64,000 nucleotides of DNA from Azolla caroliniana (GCA_043228905.1 JBHGNT010000022.1:6510001-6574000); one strand, 5' to 3'. Positions 42,150-52,626 are shown, numbered from the stretch's first letter. Notes: generated by a model from the sequence alone, not told the origin. Numbers and translations: made by a program.

Positions 42150-42575
42150 TCAAAATGTATTGACGTTGTAGATCATACCCAAAGCGTCACACTCTGTTGT
42201 CGAATAGTTCCGTTCGGCATCTGACAATTTGCGACTAGAATAGTATACTAGCCGATACCAGTTGGGCTTAGTGAGCTGCATAAGTGCGCTACCGATGGCT
42301 ATGTCGAAGGCATTGACAAATACATGGAATGGCTTTGACCAGTCTGGAGGTTGTACTACAGGTGCTTGTGTAAGCATCACCTTTAGTGCTTCGTACGTCT
42401 TATCCTCTGTTGTAGTCCATTTGAATGGTGTGCGGTGCACCACGGTGTGTAGCGGTGTTGCGAAATCCGCCAAATAACGGAGCATACGGCTGTGCCAGGG
42501 GATTTTCCCCCCAAAATGGCTAAGGGCCTTTGCATTACTAGGGGTTTTAGCCTGGACTATGTTGTTCATTCCATT
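42150..42575 (-). pseudogene. Gypsy-B3: RT thumb and RNase H fragment
   Basis: 139 codons aligning closely with gypsy-B1 pol: WHSRMLRYLADFATPLHTVV, PVVQPPDWSKPFHVFVNAFD, YYSSRKLSDAERNYSTTE. The RNase H Asp of FVDASD is changed to Asn. Together with 41713-42140 it represents a gypsy-B copy with a large internal deletion. Confidence 0.85.
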
Positions 42576-43021
42576 TTTGTTCTGCGTTGATTTCTGAAGG
42601 AAGAGGGAGTCCTTTGCTCGCGTAGGAGGTCCGTGTGCTCCTGATCAAAAGCTTGCTAAAGCTTGTGTGTGTGAGTGTCGGGAGCTCGAAGCTGTGTCAC
42701 CAGCTGTGTCTGGTTGTAGTCACCTATTTTCTTTTGCTAATTTACAGTGTCCTAAGTCGTTCCTATCACCATCTTATTTCTGTTACATGCGCGTATCCGT
42801 TCAAGTGAGCCCGTGAGCTCGTTCTTGCTACTTGGCTACCGGCCTGGAGCAACATTTGTCACTGAGCCGAGCACTCACTATCTGGCATCCAGGAACCGAT
42901 CTGGACCGGATACGTGCCGGAAACCGATCCGATTGAGCTATCCAGACAACGTTCCGGATAAGATTTCTTTTGTCACCAACTCCTTGGTCCAAGACCCCGG
43001 TGGTCCCACCCCGTTCCGAGT
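42576..43021. other. Unassigned spacer with a gypsy-A LTR-end remnant
   Basis: No coding potential that I recognise. Near 42975-43015 the run TTGGTCCAAGACCCCGGTGG resembles 7700-7725 in the gypsy-A1 LTR, so part of this is a decayed gypsy-A LTR. Confidence 0.4.
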
Positions 43022-43850
43022 CATGGAAAATATGTTGCTGAGGGCACGGTACGACAATTAGGACAACATGGTGTCAGAAGACGAAGAAGTCGGTGTGGAC
43101 TTCTTCGAGTCAGGTCGAATGACGGTGAACAAATGAAGAATTGCGGCCCTTAACGAGTTTGACGAGAATGACTACGAGGGGGAGTGGCTTCTAATCGGAA
43201 GGTTCCTAAGCACGATGGGACTGGACGTGTCGTGGACAAAGGGGGAAGTGGGTTGGATCAGGAAGAAGGCGTACTAGTTCTTCTTGAGGAATGACAAGAT
43301 ATGGAGGCATCCGAAGAAGCGGAACCTGGCATGCCGCTCTGGGTGGTGACAAAGGAGGAGAAACATTTGGTGCTCGTGTCGGAGTTCCACGAGAGTCCTC
43401 GGTCCGGAGACCAGGGAACGTGCACCACGTTCAAGAAGCTTCAGGAGAAATATTGGTGGCCTAACATGTACAAGGACGTGCACCACTTTGTGATGACATG
43501 TGAGAGCTGCCAAGTGTATTCCAAAGTCCGGCACCGGGACGAGTTAGACCCGACCTACCTGCCGACCATTCACTTTAAGTGGATGGTCCACCTAGTCATG
43601 ATGCCGATTAGGGTAAGACAAATGTGGTACCTAATGATTGCGTGAGAATACCTGACAAACCAAGTGGAGGGCCGAGCATTGGCGAACAAGATGTCTACAA
43701 TAGTATGTTGGTTCCTAATCAAGGATGTGATTTGATGGTATGGGTGTATGGAAAAGATCGTGGTTGACCGAGGGGAGCTGGATGCGCAAGAAGCCGAAAA
43801 GATCGTGGCTAACCGAGGGGAGGTGTACGGATGCGCACGAAATCGCCTTC
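43022..43850 (+). pseudogene. Gypsy-A-type integrase fragment
   Basis: Plus-strand homologue of the gypsy-A2 integrase: ENMLLRARYDN (for ADMLSRARFDD), MVSEDEEVGVDFFES, FHESPRSGDQGTCTTFKKLQ, CESCQVYSKVRHRDELDPT, FKWMVHLVMMPI. The catalytic Asp of WMVDLV is His here. There are several stops. The sequence ends with a short local duplication of the motif KIVxxRGE (about 43757 and 43800). Confidence 0.8.
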
Positions 43851-44290
43851 ATGTACAAACATTGTAAATACTCTAGGACTAGTAAGTACTAGGTAGTGTG
43901 ACTTGTATGGGTACTTTAATGTCCCATGGAAGTAAGGAATAAATTATATGATGTGAGAGAGAATCAAGGGAAGAATCGTTGACAAAAATGGCTATCAAAC
44001 GGGGAGCTTTTGAACTGTTGGAGAGGATCCACGATTTGGGAGAACAAAGTGTTGCTGGAATGAGCTTTGCAGGTTTCCTTCCTATTCTTTGTTTTCCACT
44101 TTCCTATTGTGGCATTGCGAGGCCTTCTTTAAGTGTGAACCCTTCTCATCTTACTCCATTTTAACGCATATTCGCGGAAAACCACGACAACGGTTGATGT
44201 TGAGGAAGAGTACTAACTTTTACCTTGTCAAAAATGTCGGCATAATGGTGATACTTCTTTGGAAGTTTAATTGTTGACTCCTCCTTAGTG
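43851..44290. other. Unassigned AT-rich stretch
   Basis: I see no domain, LTR end or RNA gene here. A 61-codon frame (43979-44164) has no recognisable similarity. Confidence 0.3.
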
Positions 44291-45312
44291 ATACTATAAG
44301 GTTTCACGGACACTACGGATACAAAATTGATTCCTTGCATCCTTCCTCACGCAATTGACATAGAGAAATGGTTGAAATTCTATGGGTAGCTTCTCGAGGT
44401 TGACAATACATGATTTCTCTTGTTCTCGAATCAATTTCGGGGTTGTATAATTCAAACCATGGTAACCCCGCAACAATTGGATGCTCTGGACTACAGTAAT
44501 TATATTAATTGATATTTCACATGCCAAAATATCTAGGACAATACGAACCGGTTCTTATTCTTCCACAATACTTCTAGAAGCAATGGAGTGACCATCGATG
44601 ACTATTACAGAAACTGGGCAAGGAAGTTTTCTTAGGTGTAAAAGAATAGTGTGTGTGTGGAAGCGTAACAAACACAACCGTGTAACACAGATGACGAAGA
44701 GAAGGTTTAATGGAAAGGTTTGAACATGACACAACATATGCAGGAGAGACAGAGAATGAGAGAGAGAGTGAGTAGAACACACAGAACTTAGATTCAAAAA
44801 TAACTCTCAGTCACTCTATACAAGATGCACTCAATCGGTGCTTTTTATACAAGTCCTTATGGACAGACAAAAGTACTGTTAGAGTACTAACACATACTTC
44901 AATGCTCATTAATGAGCTTCCTACACTAACTCGCAAAATTATTCCTTACGAGGAATAATGCTCTAACGGCCTTTGTGCGTGCGGTTTTACGCAGCCAGTC
45001 TACGCACTAGGTTACGCACCCATTTACACACCCAATGTTAAGCTTGTATCTCAACATTAGGGATATTTGATGAACTTGGACAAAATTCCTATCCTTGAAG
45101 CAAGAATTGGCTCCGGAATCTAAGAGTGCTAAGGCATGTATTGGAGGATTACTTGTAGTACTAACTGTTACTTGAGCTAAGAACACCTTGCTAACTTGCT
45201 TCGTGGGAATGGAACCACTAATGGGCTGCACAAATCGAGGGGTGTCCAACCAAATGACTCCTTTAACAAAGCAACATGTCCCACTAATAACCGTGGATAC
45301 ATTGAACACCAT
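44291..45312 (-). pseudogene. Gypsy aspartic protease region, split by a solo copia LTR
   Basis: Minus strand: PPIHALALLDSGANSCFKDR (45150-45090) is the protease active-site loop. The sequence resumes beyond the LTR with PCPVSVIVIDGHSIASRSIV (about 44620-44555) and ACEISINIITVV. Removing the insert and one copy of TTAGG rejoins the domain. It is not the same element type as gypsy-A or B (DSGA, IDGHSIAS). It may belong with the chromovirus end at 52627-52916, but that is a guess. Confidence 0.65.
44637..45056 (-). repeat. Solo LTR of a Copia-1-like element (420 bp)
   Basis: Minus strand TGTTGAGATACAAGC to a CTTTTACA end. Exact target copies TTAGG lie at 44632-44636 and 45057-45061. Same length as the Copia-1 LTR but strongly diverged. 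The TATA box and neighbouring stems are retained. Confidence 0.9.
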
Positions 45313-45606
45313 AACTGAATGCGTTGATTAGCATTATTGGGTGCATAGATTCCTACCAAGAATATCAAATCCTCAAAATACTTGACTTCCATCACCAAAA
45401 AACGTCCATATGGATCATTATAAACTATATGTGGACAAAACGAATCATGAATAATCATGACAACCCCTGAGTAATGATGTGATAACTGTCCTGCATAATA
45501 TGCGGAATATCCACGCAAATGTAACACAGATCTTGCTAAATCATGACACTTATGTTCAACTACACATAAAACATCCCAATCTTTATCAAATAAAGTTTTC
45601 CATAAT
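45313..45606 (-). pseudogene. LINE endonuclease fragment
   Basis: An AP-endonuclease-like fragment of a non-LTR retrotransposon: DWDVLCVVEHKCHDLARSVL, GYSAYYAGQLSHHYSGVVMI, GRFLVMEVKYFEDLIFLVGI, YAPNNANQ. The EHK and GVVM/YAPN blocks are typical of plant L1-type elements, where this domain nicks target DNA. It runs directly into the gypsy protease fragment at its 3' side. Confidence 0.75.
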
Positions 45607-45630
45607 ATATATTTCTTATGAGGAGAAGAT

Positions 45631-46496
45631 AGAATGCCATTTCAACCTGTCTTACCTCTGGAACCATTCCAAAAATGGGGACTACATTTTGTCGGCCCAT
45701 TTAAACCAGTAGCAATCAGAACAGGAAATCGGTATATTATAGTAGCTACCGATTACTGCACCAAATGGGTAGAAGCTAAACCCTTATGAGATAACACGGC
45801 AACATCGACAAAAAAGTTATTGTACGAAAATATATGGCGCTGATTTGGGTGTCCCATCGAATTAGTAAGCGATCAAGGTACTCATTTCATTAATAAAATT
45901 ATACATGAAATATCAACATATTATGTTGTAGTACATAAGAAAAGTACTCAAGAAAATCGTAAATGAGAATGGGACAGATTAGGATCAGAAGCTAAATAGT
46001 GCTCTATGGGCCTATTGTACATCGTATAAAATAGCTATTAAATCCACTCCATTTAGAATGGCATTTGGATTGGAGGCAGTAATGCGGATAGAATTTCAAG
46101 TTCCAACACTTTGGGTACAAGTTACCGAAAGATTAGATGAAGTAAAATCGGAACAAGTTCGGAAGCAACAATTACTGTTGTTAGAGGAGAGTCGAATTCA
46201 AGCAATGTCGGCACTGGAGCAAAAACAACGACAAACAAAGGCATTTGTAGACCGACTTAGACGGCAAAAAGAAAACCAATTCATAATTGGCAAATTAGTT
46301 TTAGTTTTCTAGAGTAAAATGGGGTCTATGCCTGGAAAACTTCGATTCCGGTGGACGGGACCATTCTGGATTGTCGATAGCAAGAATGATACGTATCAAG
46401 TCGGCGCGCTGTCATGAGAAGTTTTATCAAAATGGGTAAATGGTTTTCGACTCAAACCTTATTAGGGTTCGATGCCAGAAAATCCCTTTCGGGTTG
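45631..46496 (+). pseudogene. Gypsy-B2 integrase fragment
   Basis: Reads [20 protein letters not shown], then [29 protein letters not shown] and ELVSDQGTHF, and an open stretch 46058-46312 (MAFGLEAVMRIEFQVPTL to FIIGKLVLVF). The first catalytic Asp (WGLDF in B1) is His. Stops include TGA 45788-45790 and TAG 46310-46312. The C-terminal GKLRFRWTGPFWIV and KWVNGFRLKPY match B1. Confidence 0.85.
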
Positions 46497-46511
46497 AATC
46501 CGATGTGGCGT

Positions 46512-47300
46512 TGTCGTGCCTTTCGGCTCCGGATCGTTGCGTGAGTCGGGTGGGAACCGCCGAGGTTTTGGACTAGGAGAAAGAAGAATATGAGATGAGG
46601 CTAGTAATGAATAGATTATTAGAAAGAGAGATAGAAATTTCGTGAATCCCACGAGTGTATTGTATTCGATTAATCAATATTTAGATAAGAATATGTATTT
46701 AGATTGAAAGAAAGATATAAGAAACTTGTGAATCCCACAAGTATAGATTATATTATTTTCGTGAATCCCACGATTATATTAATCGGTTGGTGTTTTCGGA
46801 AATATATCCAATTTCCAAATATTTCACACACTATTACATTGTGCTCCCCATCCTTATGTAGTGATGGGAGAGACTAAGCATAGCTACATGCTTTTTTTTC
46901 TAATATGTTCATGCACACTAAATATGCATGTGATGCTTTTCTAATCCTCGCTTTTATTTGCTAAATATAGTGCTCATGCACGCTAGATGTGCATGAGTCA
47001 CTTTTTAGTTGCTTGTATTTTTCTATAAAATATTCACGCACTCTAAAAATGCATGATTTACCTTTTTAATAAAGGTAGGCGCAAATAAAGCACTTATATT
47101 TATTAAATCTATTTGTAGAACACTAAAGATAAGGTAGTATAATGGTAAAGTTGAGGTTTGGCTACGTGGAGGTATAGGGTTCAAATCCTGCCCTATGCAC
47201 GTGATAAATATCTTGATATATTATTTTATTTATTTATATGTAATTAAATCAGTTATATTATTTTTACTTTTTCACGTAGTGTACGAAATACACTACGACA
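46512..47300 (-). repeat. 3' LTR of gypsy-D2 (789 bp)
   Basis: Plus ends TGTCGTGCCTTTCGG and CACTACGACA. Palindromes: CGTG-AATCC-CACG (46641-46653), CTTGTG-AATCC-CACAAG (46725-46741), TCGTG-AATCC-CACGA (46759-46773), AAGCAT-AGCTAC-ATGCTT (46877-46894), then CATGCAC/GTGCATG stems and a terminal CGTAGTGT/ACACTACG stem. Confidence 0.95.
47135..47200 (+). promoter_or_regulatory. tRNA-like box A/box B module in gypsy-D2 3' LTR
   Basis: TAGTATAATGG (47135-47145) fits a Pol III box A, and GGTTCAAATCC (47178-47188) is box B with one change, 32 bases apart. The same module is in the 5' LTR (49531-49541 and 49574-49584) and, decayed, in gypsy-D1 and D3. Confidence 0.5.
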
Positions 47301-47314
47301 CTCGCCCCCTCCGA
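47301..47314 (-). other. Gypsy-D2 polypurine tract
   Basis: Minus strand GGAGGGGGCGAG adjoins the 3' LTR. The identical tract is next to the gypsy-D3 LTR at 53728. Confidence 0.8.
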
Positions 47315-47394
47315 ACCCGCACATCCTCCGGTATGTGCCGAAGTTGCCGATGCTCGTTGTCTCCCCTTCATCCTCTGTTTGTCCCGCTATGTCA

Positions 47395-47480
47395 ACTTTG
47401 TCTCTCCATTTTGAGTAGACCCATTCTTTCCACCCGAACCATTGTCGCCATCCGATCCACCATATTCTTTGTTCTCTCTC
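47395..47480 (-). other. Conserved Trp-rich block in gypsy-D2 (also in D3)
   Basis: About 87 bp nearly identical to 53919-54006 in gypsy-D3. The minus-strand translation reads REQRIWWIGWRQWFGWKEW and SKWRDKVDI. It may be a peptide or a conserved RNA signal; flanking sequence is much less conserved. Confidence 0.5.
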
Positions 47481-47747
47481 GTCATATTCTTGGCCCTTGT
47501 CATTCGTGGTAGTGTCTTTTACTGGCCTCTTTCTTGTCTTCATCAACCTTGACTTTTTTCCGGATCGCTCTCGTCCGATCGACTTTTGGTTTGATCGGCG
47601 TCCGATCGGATTCATATTTGGTCGAATCGGAATCGGTTGTTCGGTTTCGATTGAGTCGGTCTCCTTCCGGCCTGGTTTCGATCTATCGATTTCGGTTTTG
47701 GTTGGCTTTCTTTTCCTCGTTTTCACCAGCCTCGACCGGTCCAACCC

Positions 47748-48869
47748 CTAGTTGAGTCGGATTAGCTTCTTTCCGGATCGGTCTCGTTTGTGTCGTCTTT
47801 CGGCCGAATTCTCTTCCTTTCGGTTCGGCTTTCTTTCGGGTCGACTTTCGGTCGAATCCTCTTTTACCCGGTTCGGCTTTCTTTCGGATCGGAATCCTGT
47901 CCGGATCACCTTCCATCCGAACCGGCTTCCGACTTTACCTTTCTTGCCGCCACCTCCCGTCTCTCCGGTCTCACGTTGGTTCTCGGACACAACCGCCGAA
48001 GTCTCTAGAATTAGTGGGTAGGAATCCTCGGTATTATCATCTTCCGTTGTTTCACCCATAGCCATGTTCTCCTTGGCTATCTCTCCTTCGTATGCATCGG
48101 CTTCGACCTTCGTTTCGTTGCCGCCACTTTCCTTATCTTCGGTGTTATGTCGACACCCGGGCTCCAGTACCGAAGTCTCCGAAACAATGGTGAAGGAATC
48201 CCTTCGTTCGTGCTCATTTACTTTGTCTTCCTCGTTGCCCTTCCGGTCCTCCACTTTTCCACCGACACATTCCGTCTCTCCGGTCTCACGTTGGTGCACG
48301 GGCACAGCCGCCGAAGTCTCTGGAACCGGTGTGGGGATACCCTTTCGTCCTCGATCTTCCTCCTCCTCGTCCTTTGTTGGCCTCGACTTTGGTTCGGTTT
48401 TAAGCTCCCCTTCAATGTCGACTTGCGACTTTTCATGCATCTCCGAACCCTTCCGCATCAAGCTCTCCTTCGGTGGTAGTCGGTGGCCGCTTTTCACCCA
48501 CTGTTGACCGCCGTTCGTGGACCATGTCCTCGTCCGCTTCGGTCTTAGATAGTCATATGTGTCTCGTATAGCTTCTTCAAAGGACTCCCACATCGGGCTT
48601 TGTTGTCGTATCTCGTGGATTCTCTCTTGAAGCTCATCCGTAGCCACCTGGTTGAAAGATAACACTTGCAATCTTTCTGAGATACCATATCGCAACATCT
48701 CCATTTTGTAGTCACGTAGATAGCGTGACACGTCCTTTCCATCGAATTGCCCGTTCTGTTGCACGAGCCGTTGTACTACTGTCGTGATCTCCGACATCTC
48801 GCGTTGTTCTTGTAGCATTCTCTCGAACATCATCATCATCATGTTCATCGCCTCTTGTTGATTCTCCAT
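47748..48869 (-). CDS. Gypsy-D2 Gag-derived protein with repeat extension
   Basis: ATG 48869 (MENQQEAMNMMMMMFERMLQ); 373 codons. Residues ~1-100 match gypsy-D1 Gag (GQFDGKDVSRYLRDYKMEM). Then, instead of the rest of Gag and its zinc knuckle, come three repeats with a PTPVPETSAAVP / RETGETECVGGK pattern, shared with gypsy-A1 (7797-9122), and a basic tail with repeated SERKPNR and RPERKPNR units. The intact frame in a young copy suggests the protein is tolerated or useful. Its role is unknown; RNA binding through the basic tail is a guess. Confidence 0.65.
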   Translation of the reverse strand: MENQQEAMNMMMMMFERMLQEQREMSEITTVVQRLVQQNGQFDGKDVSRYLRDYKMEMLRYGISERLQVLSFNQVATDELQERIHEIRQQSPMWESFEEAIRDTYDYLRPKRTRTWSTNGGQQWVKSGHRLPPKESLMRKGSEMHEKSQVDIEGELKTEPKSRPTKDEEEEDRGRKGIPTPVPETSAAVPVHQRETGETECVGGKVEDRKGNEEDKVNEHERRDSFTIVSETSVLEPGCRHNTEDKESGGNETKVEADAYEGEIAKENMAMGETTEDDNTEDSYPLILETSAVVSENQRETGETGGGGKKGKVGSRFGWKVIRTGFRSERKPNRVKEDSTESRPERKPNRKEENSAERRHKRDRSGKKLIRLN

Positions 48870-48885
48870 CTCCTTGCCACCCGCC

Positions 48886-48903
48886 TTCACGTCGGGTTCA
48901 CCA
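48886..48903 (-). other. Gypsy-D2 primer binding site, tRNA-Trp type
   Basis: Minus strand TGGTGAACCCGACGTGAA, five bases from the LTR at 48908. Confidence 0.85.
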
Positions 48904-48907
48904 ACTG

Positions 48908-49696
48908 TGTCGTGCCTTTCGGCTCCGGATCGTTGCGTGAGTCGGGTGGGAACCGCCGAGGTTTTGGACTAGGAGAAAGAAGAATATGAGATGAGGCTAG
49001 TAATGAATAGATTATTAGAAAGAGAGATAGAAATTTCGTGAATCCCACGAGTGTATTGTATTCGATTAATCAATATTTAGATAAGAATATGTATTTAGAT
49101 TGAAAGAAAGATATAAGAAACTTGTGAATCCCACAAGTATAGATTATATTATTTTCGTGAATCCCACGATTATATTAATCGGTTGGTGTTTTCGGAAATA
49201 TATCCAATTTCCAAATATTTCACACACTATTACATTGTGCTCCCCATCCTTATGTAGTGATGGGAGAGACTAAGCATAGCTACATGCTTTTTTTTCTAAT
49301 ATGTTCATGCACACTAAATATGCATGTGATGCTTTTCTAATCCTCGCTTTTATTTGCTAAATATAGTGCTCATGCACGCTAGATGTGCATGAGTCACTTT
49401 TTAGTTGCTTGTATTTTTCTATAAAATATTCACGCACTCTAAAAATGCATGATTTACCTTTTTAATAAAGGTAGGCGCAAATAAAGCACTTATATTTATT
49501 AAATCTATTTGTAGAACACTAAAGATAAGGTAGTATAATGGTAAAGTTGAGGTTTGGCTACGTGGAGGTATAGGGTTCAAATCCTGCCCTATGCACGTGA
49601 TAAATATCTTGATATATTATTTTATTTATTTATATGTAATTAAATCAGTTATATTATTTTTACTTTTTCACGTAGTGTACGAAATACACTACGACA
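48908..49696 (-). repeat. 5' LTR of gypsy-D2 (789 bp)
   Basis: No difference from 46512-47300 seen on reading through both. The 3' flank is GCGT. Confidence 0.95.
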
Positions 49697-49719
49697 GCGT
49701 GAGGTGGCATATGTCACAC

Positions 49720-49742
49720 AATATATATATATATATATATAT
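49720..49742. repeat. (AT)n microsatellite
   Basis: Eleven AT units just beyond the gypsy-D2 target site. Confidence 0.9.
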
Positions 49743-50075
49743 CTTGGCAATAGAACTAACTGTCAGGAATGAACATTCTTGGCATGGTCTTTTTCAGACT
49801 ATAAGATGTGGTGGTTAGAAATCACGCAACCATTATTATGAGTCGTGGCGCTAATATTACTAATTCTAAACTAGTACTCTCATAAATAGTAGCTTCTCTA
49901 TTCCCTAGAGATCATGCAATGCTTTATTTCCTTAAAACCTATTCTTTCATCTTCTGTGTCGCCACAAAAATAGAAGCTCCTTCGGGCACAAAGATTTTCT
50001 ACTCTCCATCGTCGTAGCCAAAGCCCTTCGTCACCCTCGCTACAACACTCTGAACTCTCTATTGAAGAAGACATC

Positions 50076-51197
50076 ATGCAGATTACTGTCTCTGATAACC
50101 TTCGACAATGGCTCATCAACAAGGGTCTGCAAGAATACCTAAAAGTAGCCGATTTGGATCCTCATCCACGCGCCACGGAAATCATTCAACGAATCGACGT
50201 TGCCAAAGTCACCAATAAACAGGTACGCCGAGTTTTGAATCTAAAAAGGGAAGGATTTGATGTAGTCCAGAACATGGATAAGGAAATGTTGTGTTCGTAT
50301 TTCGGAGAATATTCTCCATCAACAAAACCCTATCATATGCAAGGGGGGGAAGATGAGTTCTTCCACGAAGTGGCAAGATTTTTATTTGAAGTTGGATTTG
50401 TCAGCCCCAGGTTTTATTGTATATTGAAAAAAATGGCAGGGTTTATAATCACCACTAATGAAGGCGAAATCTTTGATTGGGGATTTTTTATGGTAGAAGC
50501 TCTGCGGGAGCAACTATTGGGGGTGCAAAAAGGCAAGCCGATGAAGTCAATTTTTGCACGGTGGTTGTCGGTGCTCTTTCTGACACGAAGTTCGGAAAAT
50601 CAGCAGGAGGAACAAAGGCCAACAAAGCCACAACCAGCTCTTAGAGTTAGAAGGCAAGTATAATGTGAGGAATGACAAGAAACAAAATCGACACAGGTTG
50701 ATGCCGCTCAACTAGAACCGGACCGACAACAATCGGCGGCCTCACCAGTTCCTGAGCCTGAGCCTGAACATGAGCCTGAGCCTGAACAACCAACTCCCCA
50801 ACCCAACCCAACACCGACCTCACCAGAACCTGAGCAACCGACATGGGCACAACAATGAGTTCTGCTTTCCACAGAACGAGCACGTCGAGTAAAGCAAAGG
50901 GCTCAACGATTTCCGCAGGATCAACAAGAAGAACCAACAAGGAAGAAACAAAGAACTGAGGAGCAACCAACTCAAACGGAGTTTCGTGTAAACCCAAAAG
51001 ACACAAGCCGGATTCAAAAAATAAAATCATCAGTCATGACGATCCAGGAAGCAATAGGGCTTTTTGAAAGACTGCCAGTAGCACATGAGTTGGCATCCAT
51101 ACTCCAATTCTGTAGATCTTACGAATTGGTAGAATGGTTAGCACGAAGATTACAAGAAGTGTCGAAAAGAATGGCATAGGAACATAAGGATCAGATT
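50076..51197 (+). pseudogene. Gypsy-B2 accessory protein, globular domain and linker
   Basis: A start at 50076 gives 195 open codons. Against B1 (59885-58908) it aligns at LRQWLINKGLQEYL / ARKWLRQHGLDGFL, SYFGEYS / RYFGEYS, MQGGEDEFFHEVARFL / TQGGEDPLFREIARVL and GFIITTNEGEIFDW / GMIIATYEGIKVDW. After TAA 50661-50663 the same frame continues through a Pro/Glu repeat (PEPEPEHEPEPEPEQ) and a basic stretch (RKKQR) to the coiled-coil part. Each of the interrupting stops (TAA, TGA, TGA at ~50857, TAG at 51177-51179) can come from CAA, CGA or CAG by C-to-T. Confidence 0.75.
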
Positions 51198-52177
51198 ATG
51201 ATCCAGAAGTCATTGGTAGGCGTTGTCGACCCACAAGAGCAGGAAGAAGTCGATCGGATCGGCCAACAACGCAATGCCAAAAATAAGGGGGAAGCCATAC
51301 AGATGCCTCCCTTGCATGAGGCACTGGTGGAAGTATACAGGGAATATGAACACGCAAGCAGAGCAACCAAACATATGGTTGAATTATATAAGAAAGCAAC
51401 GGCGACATCGGAAATATTAAATGATAAGTGTACAAGAATGCAGGCCAAAAAAGAAGAGTTGTCGGAGAAAATCCGACAGACTGAAGAGACATTGATGAAA
51501 GCCGAAGAAGAACTATTAATACGCCACCAACCAGCCAGGCTCTCCGACTCTGAGCAAGAACTGAACCAAAAATTCCAGGAAGCAGAAGCATCTACTCGAT
51601 CTGCAATAGCCTGGGCAAAGGAAGCCGAAACAAGGGTAAAAAAGATAGAAGAGCGGTTACTTTTGGCCAAAAAAGAAGTTGCCAAATGGCTGGATGCAAA
51701 AGATGCAGCAATACAAAGGCTCAAATGATAGTTAGCGCAATAGTAAGAGGAAAAAAAGGCAAAACGAGGAACAAATACTAGAATTAGAAGAATATGTGGG
51801 TATTCAGGAGGATTATTTTTCTGACCAGATGGCGGAAGCAGAGCTCAAAACCACAGCCGCACAAGAGGCGCATGAAGACGACAAGCGACAATGGGAATTG
51901 AAGAATGCTGAGTTGAAAAATCGTTGTACAGAACTCGAAGATAAATGAAAGGAAAAGACTAGACCTATTGGTCACTGAGGCAAAACTCATGCAAGCGGAA
52001 GGATTGACTACTACACAGTTAACAGATCTACGCAAGCAATTGGCAGAAGCACAATATAGGGTCAGTATGGGTGAAGAAAAAATTAACGCAATACTGAAAT
52101 GCCATAGAATCAAAACTTTGAAGCTAGTATCTGAGTCATTTGTTAAGAGTCTATTACTAATCAATAGACCAAAGTAA
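51198..52177 (+). pseudogene. Gypsy-B2 accessory protein, coiled-coil part
   Basis: In the same frame as 50076-50663. 176 open codons of heptad-rich sequence (ATSEILNDKCTRMQAKKEEL, SEKIRQTEETLMKAEEELLI, EAETRVKKIEERLLLAKKEV). After stops and a shift near 51760 more coiled coil follows (AELKTTAAQEAHEDDKRQWE, MVTEAKLMQAEGLTTTQLTD). It corresponds by position and character to gypsy-B1 58823-57261, though sequence identity is low. Confidence 0.65.
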
Positions 52178-52198
52178 AGTAAAAGAAGGAAAATAGAT

Positions 52199-52612
52199 TG
52201 GATAGAGGAACCCGTTCCACCTGACCACCCCCGAGCTACGATCTAGACATAGCCAACCTACCACTAACATCCCATACCACCAGATATTAGGATGACTAAT
52301 ACCTTGGAAGAGATAAACACGATCATCGAAACGAAAGCCTAGCCCACACCACCGGTGTCTAAGACAACAGCCTTCCGACATAATCCCTTTATGAGGGTAG
52401 CTAAGCCTCATATTTATACCTTTTCCTAGGCCCCTTGAATAGATGTGCCTTTCTAAAAGGCTCTCCATTCATTGGTTGTCCAAATCATGGTAGTGCATGC
52501 ATCTATCATTCCTTCTATCCAATCATTAGTCCCCTTCTTAACATTAGTGAACATACCCGTCACTAATGTAAATATTAGTGACCTACCCTCACCAACGTTT
52601 TGTGTACATAAC
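52199..52612 (-). repeat. Probable chromovirus 3' LTR
   Basis: On the minus strand TGTTATGTACAC starts just after GAAGTAGGGGAG (52626-52615), a good polypurine tract. The left end near TGGATAGAGG (52199) is a guess. It contains a perfect palindrome, GTCACTAAT-GTAAAT-ATTAGTGAC (about 52563-52586). Confidence 0.5.
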
Positions 52613-52626
52613 ATACTCCCCTACTT

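Larger units (their letters stand above)
46512..49696 (-). mobile_element. Gypsy-D2: complete non-autonomous gypsy element, very recent
   Basis: 3185 bp with two 789-bp LTRs (46512-47300 and 48908-49696) that look identical throughout, and exact target copies GCGT (46508-46511 and 49697-49700). The tRNA-Trp primer site, a single gag-derived frame and a polypurine tract are all present. No pol. It interrupts gypsy-B2. Confidence 0.95.
45631..52198 (+). mobile_element. Gypsy-B2: diverged gypsy element with 3' accessory ORF, no LTR seen
   Basis: Integrase C-terminal half (45631-46496), then gypsy-D2 inserted with TSD GCGT, then the two-part accessory region (50076-52177). Gene order and protein sequence match gypsy-B1 (56790-64000), but the copies are clearly old. 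The left part of pol and both LTRs are absent. Confidence 0.8.

Noticed and set aside
43979-44164. Short frame as a possible host exon
   Set aside because: No splice context or recognisable motif; surrounded by transposon debris.
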